Source of the DNA: Deinococcus radiophilus
Lineage (GTDB): Bacteria; Deinococcota; Deinococci; Deinococcales; Deinococcaceae
Length of the DNA: 64,000 nucleotides
Assembly: GCF_020889625.1 (NCBI RefSeq)
Contig: NZ_CP086382.1
Span: 160,844 to 224,843 of the forward strand
Direction of reading: 5' to 3'
The stretch's first letter is position 1. The number at the start of each line of letters is the position of its first letter. Shown piece after piece: positions 37,100 through 46,549 of the stretch. The translations under genes were made by a program, and so were the position numbers. The notes below the pieces were generated by a model. It worked only from the letters and a program-made list of their open reading frames with translations. It had not been told where the DNA came from and did no database searches.

Positions 37100-38416
37100 A
37101 TGACCCAACTGCAAGCCGGCCAGCGCCTCCCCCTCAGCGATCTGGGCCTGGGCCACAGCCTCACCGTCACTGTAGAGTGCGACCTCAGCGGCACCGATAT
37201 CACCGCCTTCGGACTGAACGACGGTCAGCTGAGCGACGACCGCTACATGGTTTTTTATAACCAGCCGCAAAGCCCCGAAGGAGCGCTGCGCTTGGCGGCC
37301 CCCGGCACCTTCAGCCTGAATCTGGACGACCTACCGGCCAGCGTCACCGAGGTGTACCTGACGGCCACGCACGACAGCCAGCCGGTCAGCCGCGCTGGCA
37401 CGCTGCGGGTCACGGTAGATGGTCAGGTCAACTTTGACGCCAAACCGCACCTTAAGGACGAAAAAGCCGTCATGCTGGTGCGCTTTTACCGTCATGGCGG
37501 GGCCTGGCGACTCGCGACAGTGGCCCAGGGATTCAACGGCGGCCTGGCGGCGCTGGTCCAGCATTTTGGCGGCGAGGTGGCCGAGGAGGACAGCGCCCCG
37601 GCGGCCCCGGCCCCCACTTCAGCGCCCATGCCCACCCCGGCCCCGGCCCCGGCCGTCAGCCTGGTCAAGGAGCGCCAGAAGGTCTTGCTGGACAAGGCTG
37701 AGCGGCAGCAGCCCGGTCTGGTCAGCCTGATCAAGCAGGCTTCGGTCAGCCTGGAAAAGCGGGGACTGGGCGAGGCCCGTTACCGGGTCAATCTGGTGCT
37801 GGACATCAGCGGCAGCATGAGCGGCGAGTACCGCAGCGGCGCCGTGCAGCGCCTTGCTGAGCGCGCTCTGGCACTGGCCACCCGCCTGGACGACGACGGC
37901 GAGGTGGAAATGTACCTGTTCGGACAGCAGGCCCACCGCCGCGGAACCCTGTCGCTGGACAATGTCAGCGGCTTCGTAGACCGCTTGAGCGTGCAGCTGG
38001 AGGGCGGCACCGACTACGGCGGCGTGATGGAATATGTCCTGACCGACGCCCGCGCCGCCGGTCATGCGCTGCCCACCCTGGTGCTGTTCATCACCGACGG
38101 CGGCACTTCCGGGCGCGAGCGGGTGGTGAATCTGATTCAGCAGGCCTCCCGCGAACCGATCTTCTGGAAGTTCATGGGGATCGACCAGACCGCCTCGGCA
38201 GGCGGCATGTTCGGCGGCATGATGCGCCGCATGGCCGAGGAGGGTTTTGGCTTCCTGGAACAGCTGGACGACCTGCAGGGCCGTACCGTCGACAACGCCG
38301 ACTTTTTCAAGGTGGGCGCACAGATCAACCTGCCGGACGATCAGCTGTTTGACCTGCTGGTCAATGAGCTGGACGCCTGGCAGCGGGACGCCCGTAGCGT
38401 CGGCGTACTGCGCTGA
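37100..38416 (+). CDS. TerD-VWA (TerY-like) fusion protein
   Basis: A 438-residue protein. Residues 1-165 form a TerD domain (SDDRYMVFYNQPQSPEGAL, ending VAQGFNGGLAALVQHFGGE). A Pro/Ala-rich linker follows, then a von Willebrand A domain with an intact MIDAS: DISGSMS, GGTDYGG and ITDGG. VWA domains organise metal-dependent protein complexes, so this protein may scaffold TerD partners. Its TerD domain is most like that of the HNH fusion (both share NQPQSPEGA). AAGGAG precedes the ATG. Confidence 0.92.
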   Translation: MTQLQAGQRLPLSDLGLGHSLTVTVECDLSGTDITAFGLNDGQLSDDRYMVFYNQPQSPEGALRLAAPGTFSLNLDDLPASVTEVYLTATHDSQPVSRAGTLRVTVDGQVNFDAKPHLKDEKAVMLVRFYRHGGAWRLATVAQGFNGGLAALVQHFGGEVAEEDSAPAAPAPTSAPMPTPAPAPAVSLVKERQKVLLDKAERQQPGLVSLIKQASVSLEKRGLGEARYRVNLVLDISGSMSGEYRSGAVQRLAERALALATRLDDDGEVEMYLFGQQAHRRGTLSLDNVSGFVDRLSVQLEGGTDYGGVMEYVLTDARAAGHALPTLVLFITDGGTSGRERVVNLIQQASREPIFWKFMGIDQTASAGGMFGGMMRRMAEEGFGFLEQLDDLQGRTVDNADFFKVGAQINLPDDQLFDLLVNELDAWQRDARSVGVLR

Positions 38417-38480
38417 TGCGGGAACTTTACCGTTCTACGCCGCGTACCCCTGAACATCTCACCTCATAAGGAGCGGAAAC

Positions 38481-39080
38481 ATGGCCATTTCACTGGAAAA
38501 AGGGCAACAGATCAGCTTGACCAAGGCGGCGGGGCCGTCACTGAGTACCGTACGCATGGGCCTGGGCTGGGACGCCGCGCAGGCTCCCAAGAAGAGCGGC
38601 TTTCTGGGCGGCCTGTTCGGCGGTGGCGGCGCCGCCAGCATCGACCTCGACGCCAACGCGCTGCTGTTTGACGCCCAGGGCGGCCTGGTGGACGTGGTGT
38701 GGTTCAGCCAGCTGCAAAGCAAGGACGGCACGGTGCGCCACAGCGGCGACAACCGCACCGGCGCTGGGGACGGTGACGACGAGACCATCACGGTGGACCT
38801 CGCACGGCTGCCGGCCAACGTCGTGGCCGTGATGTTCACGGTCAACAATTTCACCGGCCAGGGCTTCGGGCAGGTGGCGAATGCCTACTGCCGACTGGTC
38901 AACGTCCAGGGCGAGCAGGAGATCGCGCGCTACAACCTCTCGGCGCAGGGCGACCACAGCGCCCTGATCATGGCGGCACTCAAGCGCAGTGGCAGCGACT
39001 GGACCATGACCGCCATCGGTGCCCCCAGCCGTGGACGCACCTATCAGGAAAACCTGCCTGACATCCGCCCACACCTGTAA
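38481..39080 (+). CDS. TerD family protein
   Basis: A 199-residue TerD-fold protein: SLEKGQQISLTKAAG, a Gly-rich insertion FLGGLFGGGG near residues 38-47, IDLDANALLFD, and [15 protein letters not shown]. Calcium ligands are retained. It differs from the neighbouring TerDs at the C-terminal end (ALIMAALKRSGSDWTMTAIG). The gene is preceded by AAGGAG and followed by a perfect hairpin. Confidence 0.93.
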   Translation: MAISLEKGQQISLTKAAGPSLSTVRMGLGWDAAQAPKKSGFLGGLFGGGGAASIDLDANALLFDAQGGLVDVVWFSQLQSKDGTVRHSGDNRTGAGDGDDETITVDLARLPANVVAVMFTVNNFTGQGFGQVANAYCRLVNVQGEQEIARYNLSAQGDHSALIMAALKRSGSDWTMTAIGAPSRGRTYQENLPDIRPHL

Positions 39081-39087
39081 ACCGGAA

Positions 39088-39130
39088 AAGGGGTGGGCTG
39101 GCCTCTCTTGTGGGCCGCAGCCCACCCCTT
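39088..39130 (+). terminator. Hairpin between TerD genes
   Basis: AAGGGGTGGGCTG and its perfect complement CAGCCCACCCCTT enclose a short loop. The only T-rich tract that follows is CCCTTT, so it may attenuate rather than stop transcription into the next terD gene. Confidence 0.6.
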
Positions 39131-39153
39131 CCCTTTAAGAAAGGACGTAGACC

Positions 39154-39732
39154 ATGGCGCTTTCGCTGCAAAAAGGCGGCAACATCTCCCTGACCAAGCA
39201 GGATGCCAACTTGGAACGCATCACCCTGGGGTTGGGCTGGGACCCCCGCTCGACCGACGGCCAGGCCTTCGACCTCGACGCGTCGGCCTTTTTGCTGACT
39301 GCAGCGGGCCGGGTCCGGGGGGATCATGACTTCGTCTTTTATAACCAGTTGCGCTCGGCTGAGGGCAGCGTGGAACACACCGGTGACAACCGCACGGGTG
39401 AGGGCGACGGCGACGATGAAACCATCCGGATCAACCTGAGCGAAGTGCCTGCCGAGATTGAAAAAATCGTCGTGGTGGTCACGATTGATCAGGCTGAGGC
39501 CCGCCGCCAGAACTTCGGGCAGGTCAGTGGCGCCTTTATCCGCACCGTGAACGAGGACACCGGCCTGGAACTGACCCGCTACGATCTGGGCGAAGATTTC
39601 AGCACCGAGACCGCCGTGATTTTCGGTGAGGTGTACCGCTACGGCGGCGAGTGGAAGTTCCGCGCCGTGGGCCAGGGCTATCAGGGCGGCCTGGGCGCGG
39701 CTGCACGTAACTACGGCGTAGATGTCGGCTAG
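39154..39732 (+). CDS. terD: TerD family protein
   Basis: A 192-residue TerD protein, the closest relative in the cluster of the gene at 36415 ([54 protein letters not shown]). It presumably forms the calcium-binding partner of the membrane protein TerC encoded downstream. AAGGA lies before the ATG. Confidence 0.94.
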   Translation: MALSLQKGGNISLTKQDANLERITLGLGWDPRSTDGQAFDLDASAFLLTAAGRVRGDHDFVFYNQLRSAEGSVEHTGDNRTGEGDGDDETIRINLSEVPAEIEKIVVVVTIDQAEARRQNFGQVSGAFIRTVNEDTGLELTRYDLGEDFSTETAVIFGEVYRYGGEWKFRAVGQGYQGGLGAAARNYGVDVG

Positions 39733-39922
39733 ACTTTCACGGTACTGAATTCCGGGCGCCGAGCCTCCCTGTCCGGCTCTTCCCTTCTCAGCACTACATC
39801 TTCCAGACCGACAGCCGGCTCTCCTGTCAACGTCTCCAGTATGGGCAGTGTTCCCTGCCCCGGGAACAGCCGGAGAGCGCGCTGTCGGCCCGGCTTCATT
39901 TACTCTGAACAGAGGAACTGTT

Positions 39923-40972
39923 ATGCAAACATTCAAACAATACTTCGGGTTCGCAACCCTGATCAGCGTGATCTGTCTGGCCGTGGCCGCCTGGGACGGG
40001 TACGCCCGCGGCGGTCATACAGCGACAGCCCTGATCGAAGCCCTGACGATTGCCGTGCTGCTGGGCATTCTGGAAGTTTCGCTGTCGTTCGACAACGCGG
40101 TGGTCAACGCCACGGTGCTGCGGACCATGTCCGAGAAGTGGCAGCGCCGCTTTCTGACCTGGGGCATCCTGATCGCTGTGTTCGGGATGCGCTTCATCTT
40201 CCCGATCGTGATCGTCGCTGTGGCGGCTGGCATGGGACTGGGCGACGTGGTCACGCAGGCCTTTACCAATCCTGACCTGTACGCCGAACACCTGGAAGAC
40301 GCCCATGTCGCCATCAGCGCCTTCGGCGGCACTTTCCTCATGATGGTGTTCCTGAAATATTTTATGGACCCGGACAAGGATCAGCACTGGTTGACAGGCT
40401 TCGAGCACCGACTGGCGCGCATTGGCCGGCTGGATACCGTGCAGGCCATCATCGTCGGTGTACTGCTGACCCTGCTGGTCAACTACACCGTGGCCCCGGC
40501 CGAGAAATACTCCGCGCTGCTGGCCGGTTTCGTGGGCCTGCTGACCTATCTGGCGGTGGACGCCCTGGGCAGTCTGTTCGAGGCCGACAATGCCACCGAA
40601 AAAGCCGGAGCCGCGGGCGCTTCTGCCTTCCTGTACCTGGAAGTGCTGGACGCCTCGTTCTCGCTGGACGGTGTGATCGGTGCCTTTGCACTGACCAAAG
40701 ACATCGTGCTGATCGCTGCCGGACTGACCATCGGGGCCATTTTCGTGCGGTCGCTGACGATCATGATGGTCAAGAAAGGCACCCTGGAGGCCTACCGCTT
40801 CTTGGAGCACGGCGCCCACTACGGCATCGGCGCCCTGGCGACCATCATGCTGCTCAGTATGAACCGGGAAGTTCACATCCCGGAAGTCATCACCGGTCTG
40901 ATCGGTGCCGGCTTTATCGGCCTGGCCATTTGGAGCAGCCTGCGTGCCAACCGGCGTGATGCCCTGAACTGA
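39923..40972 (+). CDS. TerC/DUF475-family membrane protein
   Basis: A 349-residue integral membrane protein with about nine helices. It shows the TerC pattern of acidic residues within the membrane: ILEVSLSFDNAVVNATVL, then YLEVLDASFSLDGVIGAFALT. These duplicated, charged helices are thought to bind or move a metal ion, and TerC is the membrane partner of TerD. The start at 39923 follows GAGGAA; an upstream in-frame ATG at 39848 gives a non-hydrophobic extension. A TACTCT -10-like element lies at about 39900. Confidence 0.9.
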   Translation: MQTFKQYFGFATLISVICLAVAAWDGYARGGHTATALIEALTIAVLLGILEVSLSFDNAVVNATVLRTMSEKWQRRFLTWGILIAVFGMRFIFPIVIVAVAAGMGLGDVVTQAFTNPDLYAEHLEDAHVAISAFGGTFLMMVFLKYFMDPDKDQHWLTGFEHRLARIGRLDTVQAIIVGVLLTLLVNYTVAPAEKYSALLAGFVGLLTYLAVDALGSLFEADNATEKAGAAGASAFLYLEVLDASFSLDGVIGAFALTKDIVLIAAGLTIGAIFVRSLTIMMVKKGTLEAYRFLEHGAHYGIGALATIMLLSMNREVHIPEVITGLIGAGFIGLAIWSSLRANRRDALN

Positions 40973-40985
40973 GCTTCACCAACCG

Positions 40986-41029
40986 GCTGGGAGAAAGCGG
41001 GCCTACGCTTTCTCCCAGCTTTATTTTTT
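40986..41029 (+). terminator. Rho-independent terminator of the TerC operon
   Basis: GCTGGGAGAAAGCG and CGCTTTCTCCCAGC pair perfectly around GGCCTA, followed by TTTATTTTTT. Confidence 0.92.
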
Positions 41030-41043
41030 GCAGGTGGAGCCCT

Positions 41044-42351
41044 CTACAGGTCCAGCGGCCCCTTGTCACGGGAGGTCGGGGGCCGCTCCGCGCCAAGTGT
41101 TTCCAGAAAGAGGGTTTCGCGGCCCAGCCGTTCACGGCTGCCTTGGGCCGTGCCGTGCAGCAGGGTCTGGGCCTGGTCTTCCAGAGCGCGGACCAGGGCG
41201 CGGTAGGTCCGTTCGATTTCACCTTCCAGGTCCAACACGGACGGCGGCAGACTCAGGCCCAGGCGGGCGGCCTGCGCCCGTCGGCGTTCCAACTCCAGTG
41301 CCTCCTGGCGCAGCGTGGTGTAGGTCTCCTGCAGGGTCTCCAGCCGGGCCTGATGGCGAATCATCTCCCCGCCTATACCCGGGTTGCGGCTTTGTTCTTC
41401 GGCCAGCACTTCACGGAGGACCTGGAGTTGCTGGTCGATGGCGGCAAAGGAGCGGGCGGTGCGGGGCGGCAGGCTGACCTCACCCCCTGCTGAGGTAGGC
41501 GGCGCAGCCTGTCCCGATGTCTGCTCCAAGGCAGGTTCGGGCACCAAGTCCGGCTCCGGGCGGCGCAAACGTGCCCAGAGCTCGGCCAGCCGCCCGGAGA
41601 GTGAAGGAGGCGTCGGTTCATGCGGAAGGCCTGCGGGCAGAGGCGTGGGTGGATCAGCCAGCGGTTGAGGAGAAGCTGGGGGCGTGACCGGAACTGGCGT
41701 GGGTTCCGGAGCAGGCACTGGCGGAGGGACCGGGCGGGACAGCGGCGGCGCAGGCCGAGCAGACGCGTCTGGAGCGGGAGGCAGAGGTGCTGGGGACGGC
41801 GGCGCACCTACACTCAGGCGTCCGGGGGTCAGCCCCCAGCGGCGCTCCAGGGCCGCCGGTCCACCCAGCCACTCGCTGTAGTTGCGAATCCGCCAGGTGC
41901 CGCTGCGGCGATAGACCTCGGCCAGCAGCAGAGCGCCGCCCGCTTTGCCGCCTGGCTGACCCGCCGTAGGCGCTTCAGGCTGAATCGCCGCCACCACCCG
42001 GGTCGCTGTCCGCAGTTCCAGGGTCAGTGGTGGAGCCGCCAGAGAAGAGGCCCACACCACGCCCAGCTGAAACCGTTCCGGTGCCGACCGCTCCAGCTGC
42101 TCCAGGCGCAGGATCACACCCGGCACGCGATCTTCACCCTCAGCACTGGGCCACAGCACTCCCGGCACGGCGGGACCGGAGGTGAGCCCTTTGACCTGGC
42201 CCACTTCATCCAGTCCAGCCACCCACAACCGGCAGCCGGGCGGTAGATGCTGCACCACATCGCGGCCCCGCAGCCGCAGCCGCAGTTCCCGGAGAAGGGT
42301 GCGGTCGAGCCGTTCCAGATCGGTCCGTTCTCCTGCAATCAAGCGCTGCAT
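41044..42351 (-). CDS. Divergent TerD-like domain with Pro-rich linker and C-terminal coiled coil
   Basis: A 435-residue protein. Residues 1-175 are a degenerate TerD fold: the end segment LLLAEVYRRSGTWRIRNYSEWLGGPAALERRWG follows the TerD C-terminal consensus, but the GDNR..GDGDD calcium loop is missing. A 90-residue Pro-rich linker follows (residues about 185-275), then a charged helical region with heptad-like spacing (LREVLAEEQSRNPGIGGEMI, LQETYTTLRQEALELERRRAQ). The Ter gene context and domain remnant make a calcium-independent structural partner likely. It is convergent with terC. Confidence 0.75.
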   Translation of the reverse strand: MQRLIAGERTDLERLDRTLLRELRLRLRGRDVVQHLPPGCRLWVAGLDEVGQVKGLTSGPAVPGVLWPSAEGEDRVPGVILRLEQLERSAPERFQLGVVWASSLAAPPLTLELRTATRVVAAIQPEAPTAGQPGGKAGGALLLAEVYRRSGTWRIRNYSEWLGGPAALERRWGLTPGRLSVGAPPSPAPLPPAPDASARPAPPLSRPVPPPVPAPEPTPVPVTPPASPQPLADPPTPLPAGLPHEPTPPSLSGRLAELWARLRRPEPDLVPEPALEQTSGQAAPPTSAGGEVSLPPRTARSFAAIDQQLQVLREVLAEEQSRNPGIGGEMIRHQARLETLQETYTTLRQEALELERRRAQAARLGLSLPPSVLDLEGEIERTYRALVRALEDQAQTLLHGTAQGSRERLGRETLFLETLGAERPPTSRDKGPLDL

Positions 42352-42427
42352 CTCTCACCTGGGTTGAGCATGGACTTTCATCATAAAGGGAAAGCCGGTC
42401 TGCGCGGGACGCAGGATAGATGTACCA

Positions 42428-43030
42428 CTACAGCCAGCCCTTCTCGCGGGCACGCCGCGCCGCGTCTTGGCGATTCTCGGCGTCCAGTTTGCCGATGGCT
42501 TCGGACAGGTAGTTGCGGACCGTACCCTCTGATAGACCCAGCTGCTGGGCGATGGCCGCCGTGCTCTGGGCACCTTCGGCGCAGCGGAGCACCTGAATTT
42601 CGCGCTCAGTCAGGGGACTCTGGGCGTCCCAGACCTCTTCGGCCAGTGAGGCATTGATGACCCGCCTCCCCGCATGAACTTGGCGAACGGCGTCTGCCAG
42701 CTCGTGCGAAGGCGCGTCTTTGAGCAGGTAGCCGCGTGCACCTGCGTCCAGTGCCCGGCGGAGATACCCGGCCCGCGCAAAAGTAGTCACGATGATGACC
42801 TGCACCTCCGTCAGTTCAGTCCGCACCTGCGCCGCCAGCTCCAGTCCAGTCAGGCGGGGCATCTCAATATCGGTCACCAGGACATCCGGACGCAGTGTCC
42901 GGGCCAGCTGCCACGCCGCTTCGCCGTCGGCAGCTGTGCCCACCACCTCCAGATCGTCTTCCAGAGACAGGAGTGCGGCCAGCGCACCCAGCACCAGCGA
43001 TTGGTCTTCTGCCAGCAGGATGCGGATCAT
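42428..43030 (-). CDS. LuxR/NarL-type response regulator (DesR-like)
   Basis: A 200-residue response regulator: receiver domain with acidic pocket LLAED, phosphoacceptor VLVTDIEMP and Lys in GYLLKDA, then a NarL-type helix-turn-helix (LTEREIQVLRC...IAQQLGLSEGTVRNYLSEAIGKL). It would be phosphorylated by the kinase encoded upstream and control the adjacent ABC exporter. The gap to the kinase gene is 39 bases. Confidence 0.93.
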   Translation of the reverse strand: MIRILLAEDQSLVLGALAALLSLEDDLEVVGTAADGEAAWQLARTLRPDVLVTDIEMPRLTGLELAAQVRTELTEVQVIIVTTFARAGYLRRALDAGARGYLLKDAPSHELADAVRQVHAGRRVINASLAEEVWDAQSPLTEREIQVLRCAEGAQSTAAIAQQLGLSEGTVRNYLSEAIGKLDAENRQDAARRAREKGWL

Positions 43031-43069
43031 ACTGGCCCCCGGTCGCCAGGCACCGCAAAAGTGACCATC

Positions 43070-44242
<1,173 letters not shown>

Positions 44243-44246
44243 CAGG

Positions 44247-45029
44247 TTATTCTCGCGCTTCGTCACGGCGCATGGCAACTGCGGCAATCACCGCGAACAG
44301 CAGCGTGTAGCTCAGCAGCACCAGCCAGCTGAGGCCTTCATTCGCGCCGCTGCCGACTGCAGAGCGGGCCACCACACCCAGGTGGTAGGTAGGCAGCACC
44401 GGGGCCACCCGGCTCAGGAAGGCAGGCAACATTTCCAGCGGCATGGCCAGACCTGACGCGAACACCAGCAGCAGACTGGCGACGTTCGCCACCACAACCG
44501 CCGCTGCCGGGCGCACCAGAAAGCCCAGCGCCAGTCCCAATGCGACCAGCGGCGTAGCGCCCAGCAGCAATTTGAGCAGGGCCTCCACCGACGCACCCCA
44601 GCCCAGCCAGACCCCACCCACCACGCCAGCAAAGGTCATCAGCAGCGCCACGGCCGCGCCGCCGTACAGCCAGGCGGCCAGCACTTTGGCCAGGATGTAG
44701 GTGGGCAGCGGCATCGGCGAGGCGCGCAGCAGCCGCAACCAGCCCACCTTGCGCTCGTCGGCCACATTGACACCGAAGGAGAACAGGGACAAGGAGATCA
44801 GGGAAAAGGCGGCCAGGTTCAGCAGAGCTGTGCGGCTGAACTCTAACGGCATGCCATCACGGGGCAGGCCGAACAGCGAGTAGAACAGCACCGGAAAGCC
44901 CACCGTACCCAGCAGGAACATCGGCTCGCGGGTCAGGCGGCGGCTCTCGGCCAGGGTCAGTTGGGCCAGGGCAGACCAGAACGGCGGGCGGGCAGAGGCG
45001 GCGGCGGGAGTGGGAATGGTCTGGGTCAT
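44247..45029 (-). CDS. ABC-2 type transporter permease
   Basis: A 260-residue membrane protein with six predicted helices, typical of ABC-2/DrrB/NatB permeases: LAFSLISLSLFSFGVNVADERKVGWLRLLRASPMPLPTYI and ALPLEMLP-type loop GLAMPLEMLPAFLSRVAPVLPTYHL. It pairs with the ATPase encoded upstream to export a lipid, peptide or drug. AAGGA precedes the ATG. Confidence 0.9.
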   Translation of the reverse strand: MTQTIPTPAAASARPPFWSALAQLTLAESRRLTREPMFLLGTVGFPVLFYSLFGLPRDGMPLEFSRTALLNLAAFSLISLSLFSFGVNVADERKVGWLRLLRASPMPLPTYILAKVLAAWLYGGAAVALLMTFAGVVGGVWLGWGASVEALLKLLLGATPLVALGLALGFLVRPAAAVVVANVASLLLVFASGLAMPLEMLPAFLSRVAPVLPTYHLGVVARSAVGSGANEGLSWLVLLSYTLLFAVIAAVAMRRDEARE

Positions 45030-45062
45030 GGCAAGGTTCCTTTTAGGGCCTGAGCAGCAGCG

Positions 45063-45938
45063 TCAGGCCGTGAGCTGTAAGTAGGCGTCTTCCAGGGTGG
45101 AGCGGGTCACTTCCAGCTCGCTGAAGGAAATTCGGCGGGCATACAGCTCGGCCAGTAGGGCTTCCGGGTGCTGGGTGTGCAGCTCAGCGCAGCCTGCGTG
45201 ATCAGTGCTGGCCTGGGTCACCAAGGGCAATGCCTGCAGTTCAGCCAGCACCAGATCACAGCGCAGCCGCACGCGGGCGCCGCCTACACTGGCACGCAGC
45301 TGATCGGGAGTGCCGTCGGCCACCACCCGCCCGGCGGTCATCACCACCACCCGGTCAGCGGTCCGCTCGGCTTCTTCGAGGTAGTGGGTGGTCAGCAGCA
45401 GGGTCCGTCCCTGATCTCGGAGCTGCTGCACGGCGTCCCAGAACAGAGCGCGGCTCTGCGCATCCATGCCGGTGGTGGGTTCATCAATCAAGAGCAGCTC
45501 CGGGTTACCTACCAGCGCCAGCGCAAAAGCCAGGCGCCGTTTCTGCCCGCCTGAGAGCTGGCCCGCCCGGCGGCCCGCCAGCTCGGACAGGCCCACTAGC
45601 GCCAGTACCTGCGAAAGTGGCAGCGGCGCAGGGTAAAAGCTGGCCACCAGACGCAGCGTTTCACAGACGGTCAAGCCACCGGGCAGCGCGCTTTCCTGCG
45701 GCATCGACCCGATGCGGGTGCGCGCTGCCCCGCCCCGTGGGTCATGGCCCAGCACCCGCACCTGGCCCGCAGTGGGCGCAGCCAGCCCCAGCAGCAGCGA
45801 AATAGCCGTGGTCTTGCCCGCTCCATTTGGCCCCAGCAGCGCGGTCAGTTCGCCGGGGCGCAGCGTCAGCGAGCACTCACGCAGCGCGGTCACCTGGCCA
45901 AAGGTTTTGGTGACGCCTCGCAGTTCGGTTGCGTTCAT
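45063..45938 (-). CDS. ABC transporter ATPase of an ABC-2 exporter
   Basis: A 291-residue ATPase with Walker A GPNGAGKTT, LSGGQKRRLAFALA signature, Walker B LLLIDEPTTGMD and H-loop TTHYLEEAE. The C-terminal extension (about residues 220-290) is typical of DrrA/NatA-type exporters. It is the first gene of the exporter/two-component operon, and a 32-base near-palindrome lies 50 bases upstream. Confidence 0.93.
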   Translation of the reverse strand: MNATELRGVTKTFGQVTALRECSLTLRPGELTALLGPNGAGKTTAISLLLGLAAPTAGQVRVLGHDPRGGAARTRIGSMPQESALPGGLTVCETLRLVASFYPAPLPLSQVLALVGLSELAGRRAGQLSGGQKRRLAFALALVGNPELLLIDEPTTGMDAQSRALFWDAVQQLRDQGRTLLLTTHYLEEAERTADRVVVMTAGRVVADGTPDQLRASVGGARVRLRCDLVLAELQALPLVTQASTDHAGCAELHTQHPEALLAELYARRISFSELEVTRSTLEDAYLQLTA

Positions 45939-45987
45939 GCTTACAGTGTGGGCGCCTGACGAACGCCGGCGTAGTGTGCCCTGTCAG

Positions 45988-46019
45988 GCGCGGGAGATGA
46001 CAGCTGTCACCCCCCGCGC
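45988..46019. promoter_or_regulatory. Near-perfect 32-base palindrome upstream of the exporter operon
   Basis: Its centre TGACAGCTGTCA is a perfect palindrome, extended by GCGCGGG and CCCGCGC arms with few mismatches. It is the best candidate operator for the DesR-like regulator of the operon to its left. It also lies upstream of nothing on the right, since the gene there is convergent. Confidence 0.55.
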
Positions 46020-46046
46020 TTCACTACAGTGAAGGTCTTCCCTCTC

Positions 46047-46412
46047 CTACTCGTCCGGGTCCGCCTTCCAGTCGGTGCCCAGGTAGGCCACCGACACCAG
46101 CCCAGCCAGGGCATGCCAGTACTGCCTTTCTCTGGTGTTGGCGTCCAGCAGCCGGGGCATCAGCGCCAGCAGCGGCACGCTGAGCAGCTCGGTCTGGCCG
46201 TGCACCCGGAACGGAATTACCCGCCGCAGGGCCAGGGGATAGTCGGTCAGTGCGGCCACCCCCAGGTAGGACAGGGCGGCGAGCTGCGACGCCCGCCGCG
46301 TTTTCTCCGGTAGTCCCAGCGCGCCGGGCAGCCAGAACATGCCTGCACACGCCAGGTAATCGACAGCGCCGTGCGTACGGGGGGTCAGGCACCTGGGGGT
46401 CAGCAGTTTCAT
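46047..46412 (-). CDS. Small membrane protein of unknown function
   Basis: A 121-residue protein with three or four hydrophobic segments and the N-terminal phrase HGAVDYLACAGMFWLP, shared by a group of uncharacterised short membrane proteins. No catalytic motif is visible. The gene is convergent with the exporter operon and divergent from the phosphatase gene to the right. Confidence 0.7.
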   Translation of the reverse strand: MKLLTPRCLTPRTHGAVDYLACAGMFWLPGALGLPEKTRRASQLAALSYLGVAALTDYPLALRRVIPFRVHGQTELLSVPLLALMPRLLDANTRERQYWHALAGLVSVAYLGTDWKADPDE

Positions 46413-46537
46413 GCTCCCACTATCGGGGGTCCAGGCTGCCGGAGCGTGACCGTCACATGGAGGCGGGCCCCCGCAAAGTTCTCATGCCCGCCGCCTGGCG
46501 AGGCTGCCCGACTGACCGCCCGCTGACCCGCCGGGCC

Positions 46538-46543
46538 TACCCT
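46538..46543 (+). promoter_or_regulatory. Leaderless-type -10 element of the PhoD gene
   Basis: TACCCT ends six bases before the ATG at 46550 and no Shine-Dalgarno sequence is seen, which decides this start over the long upstream open frame. Confidence 0.55.
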
Positions 46544-46549
46544 CCGAGC

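Noticed and set aside
39896..40876. A 326-codon minus-strand open frame
   Set aside because: It is antisense to the TerC gene, whose membrane-helix pattern and acidic motifs are clear.
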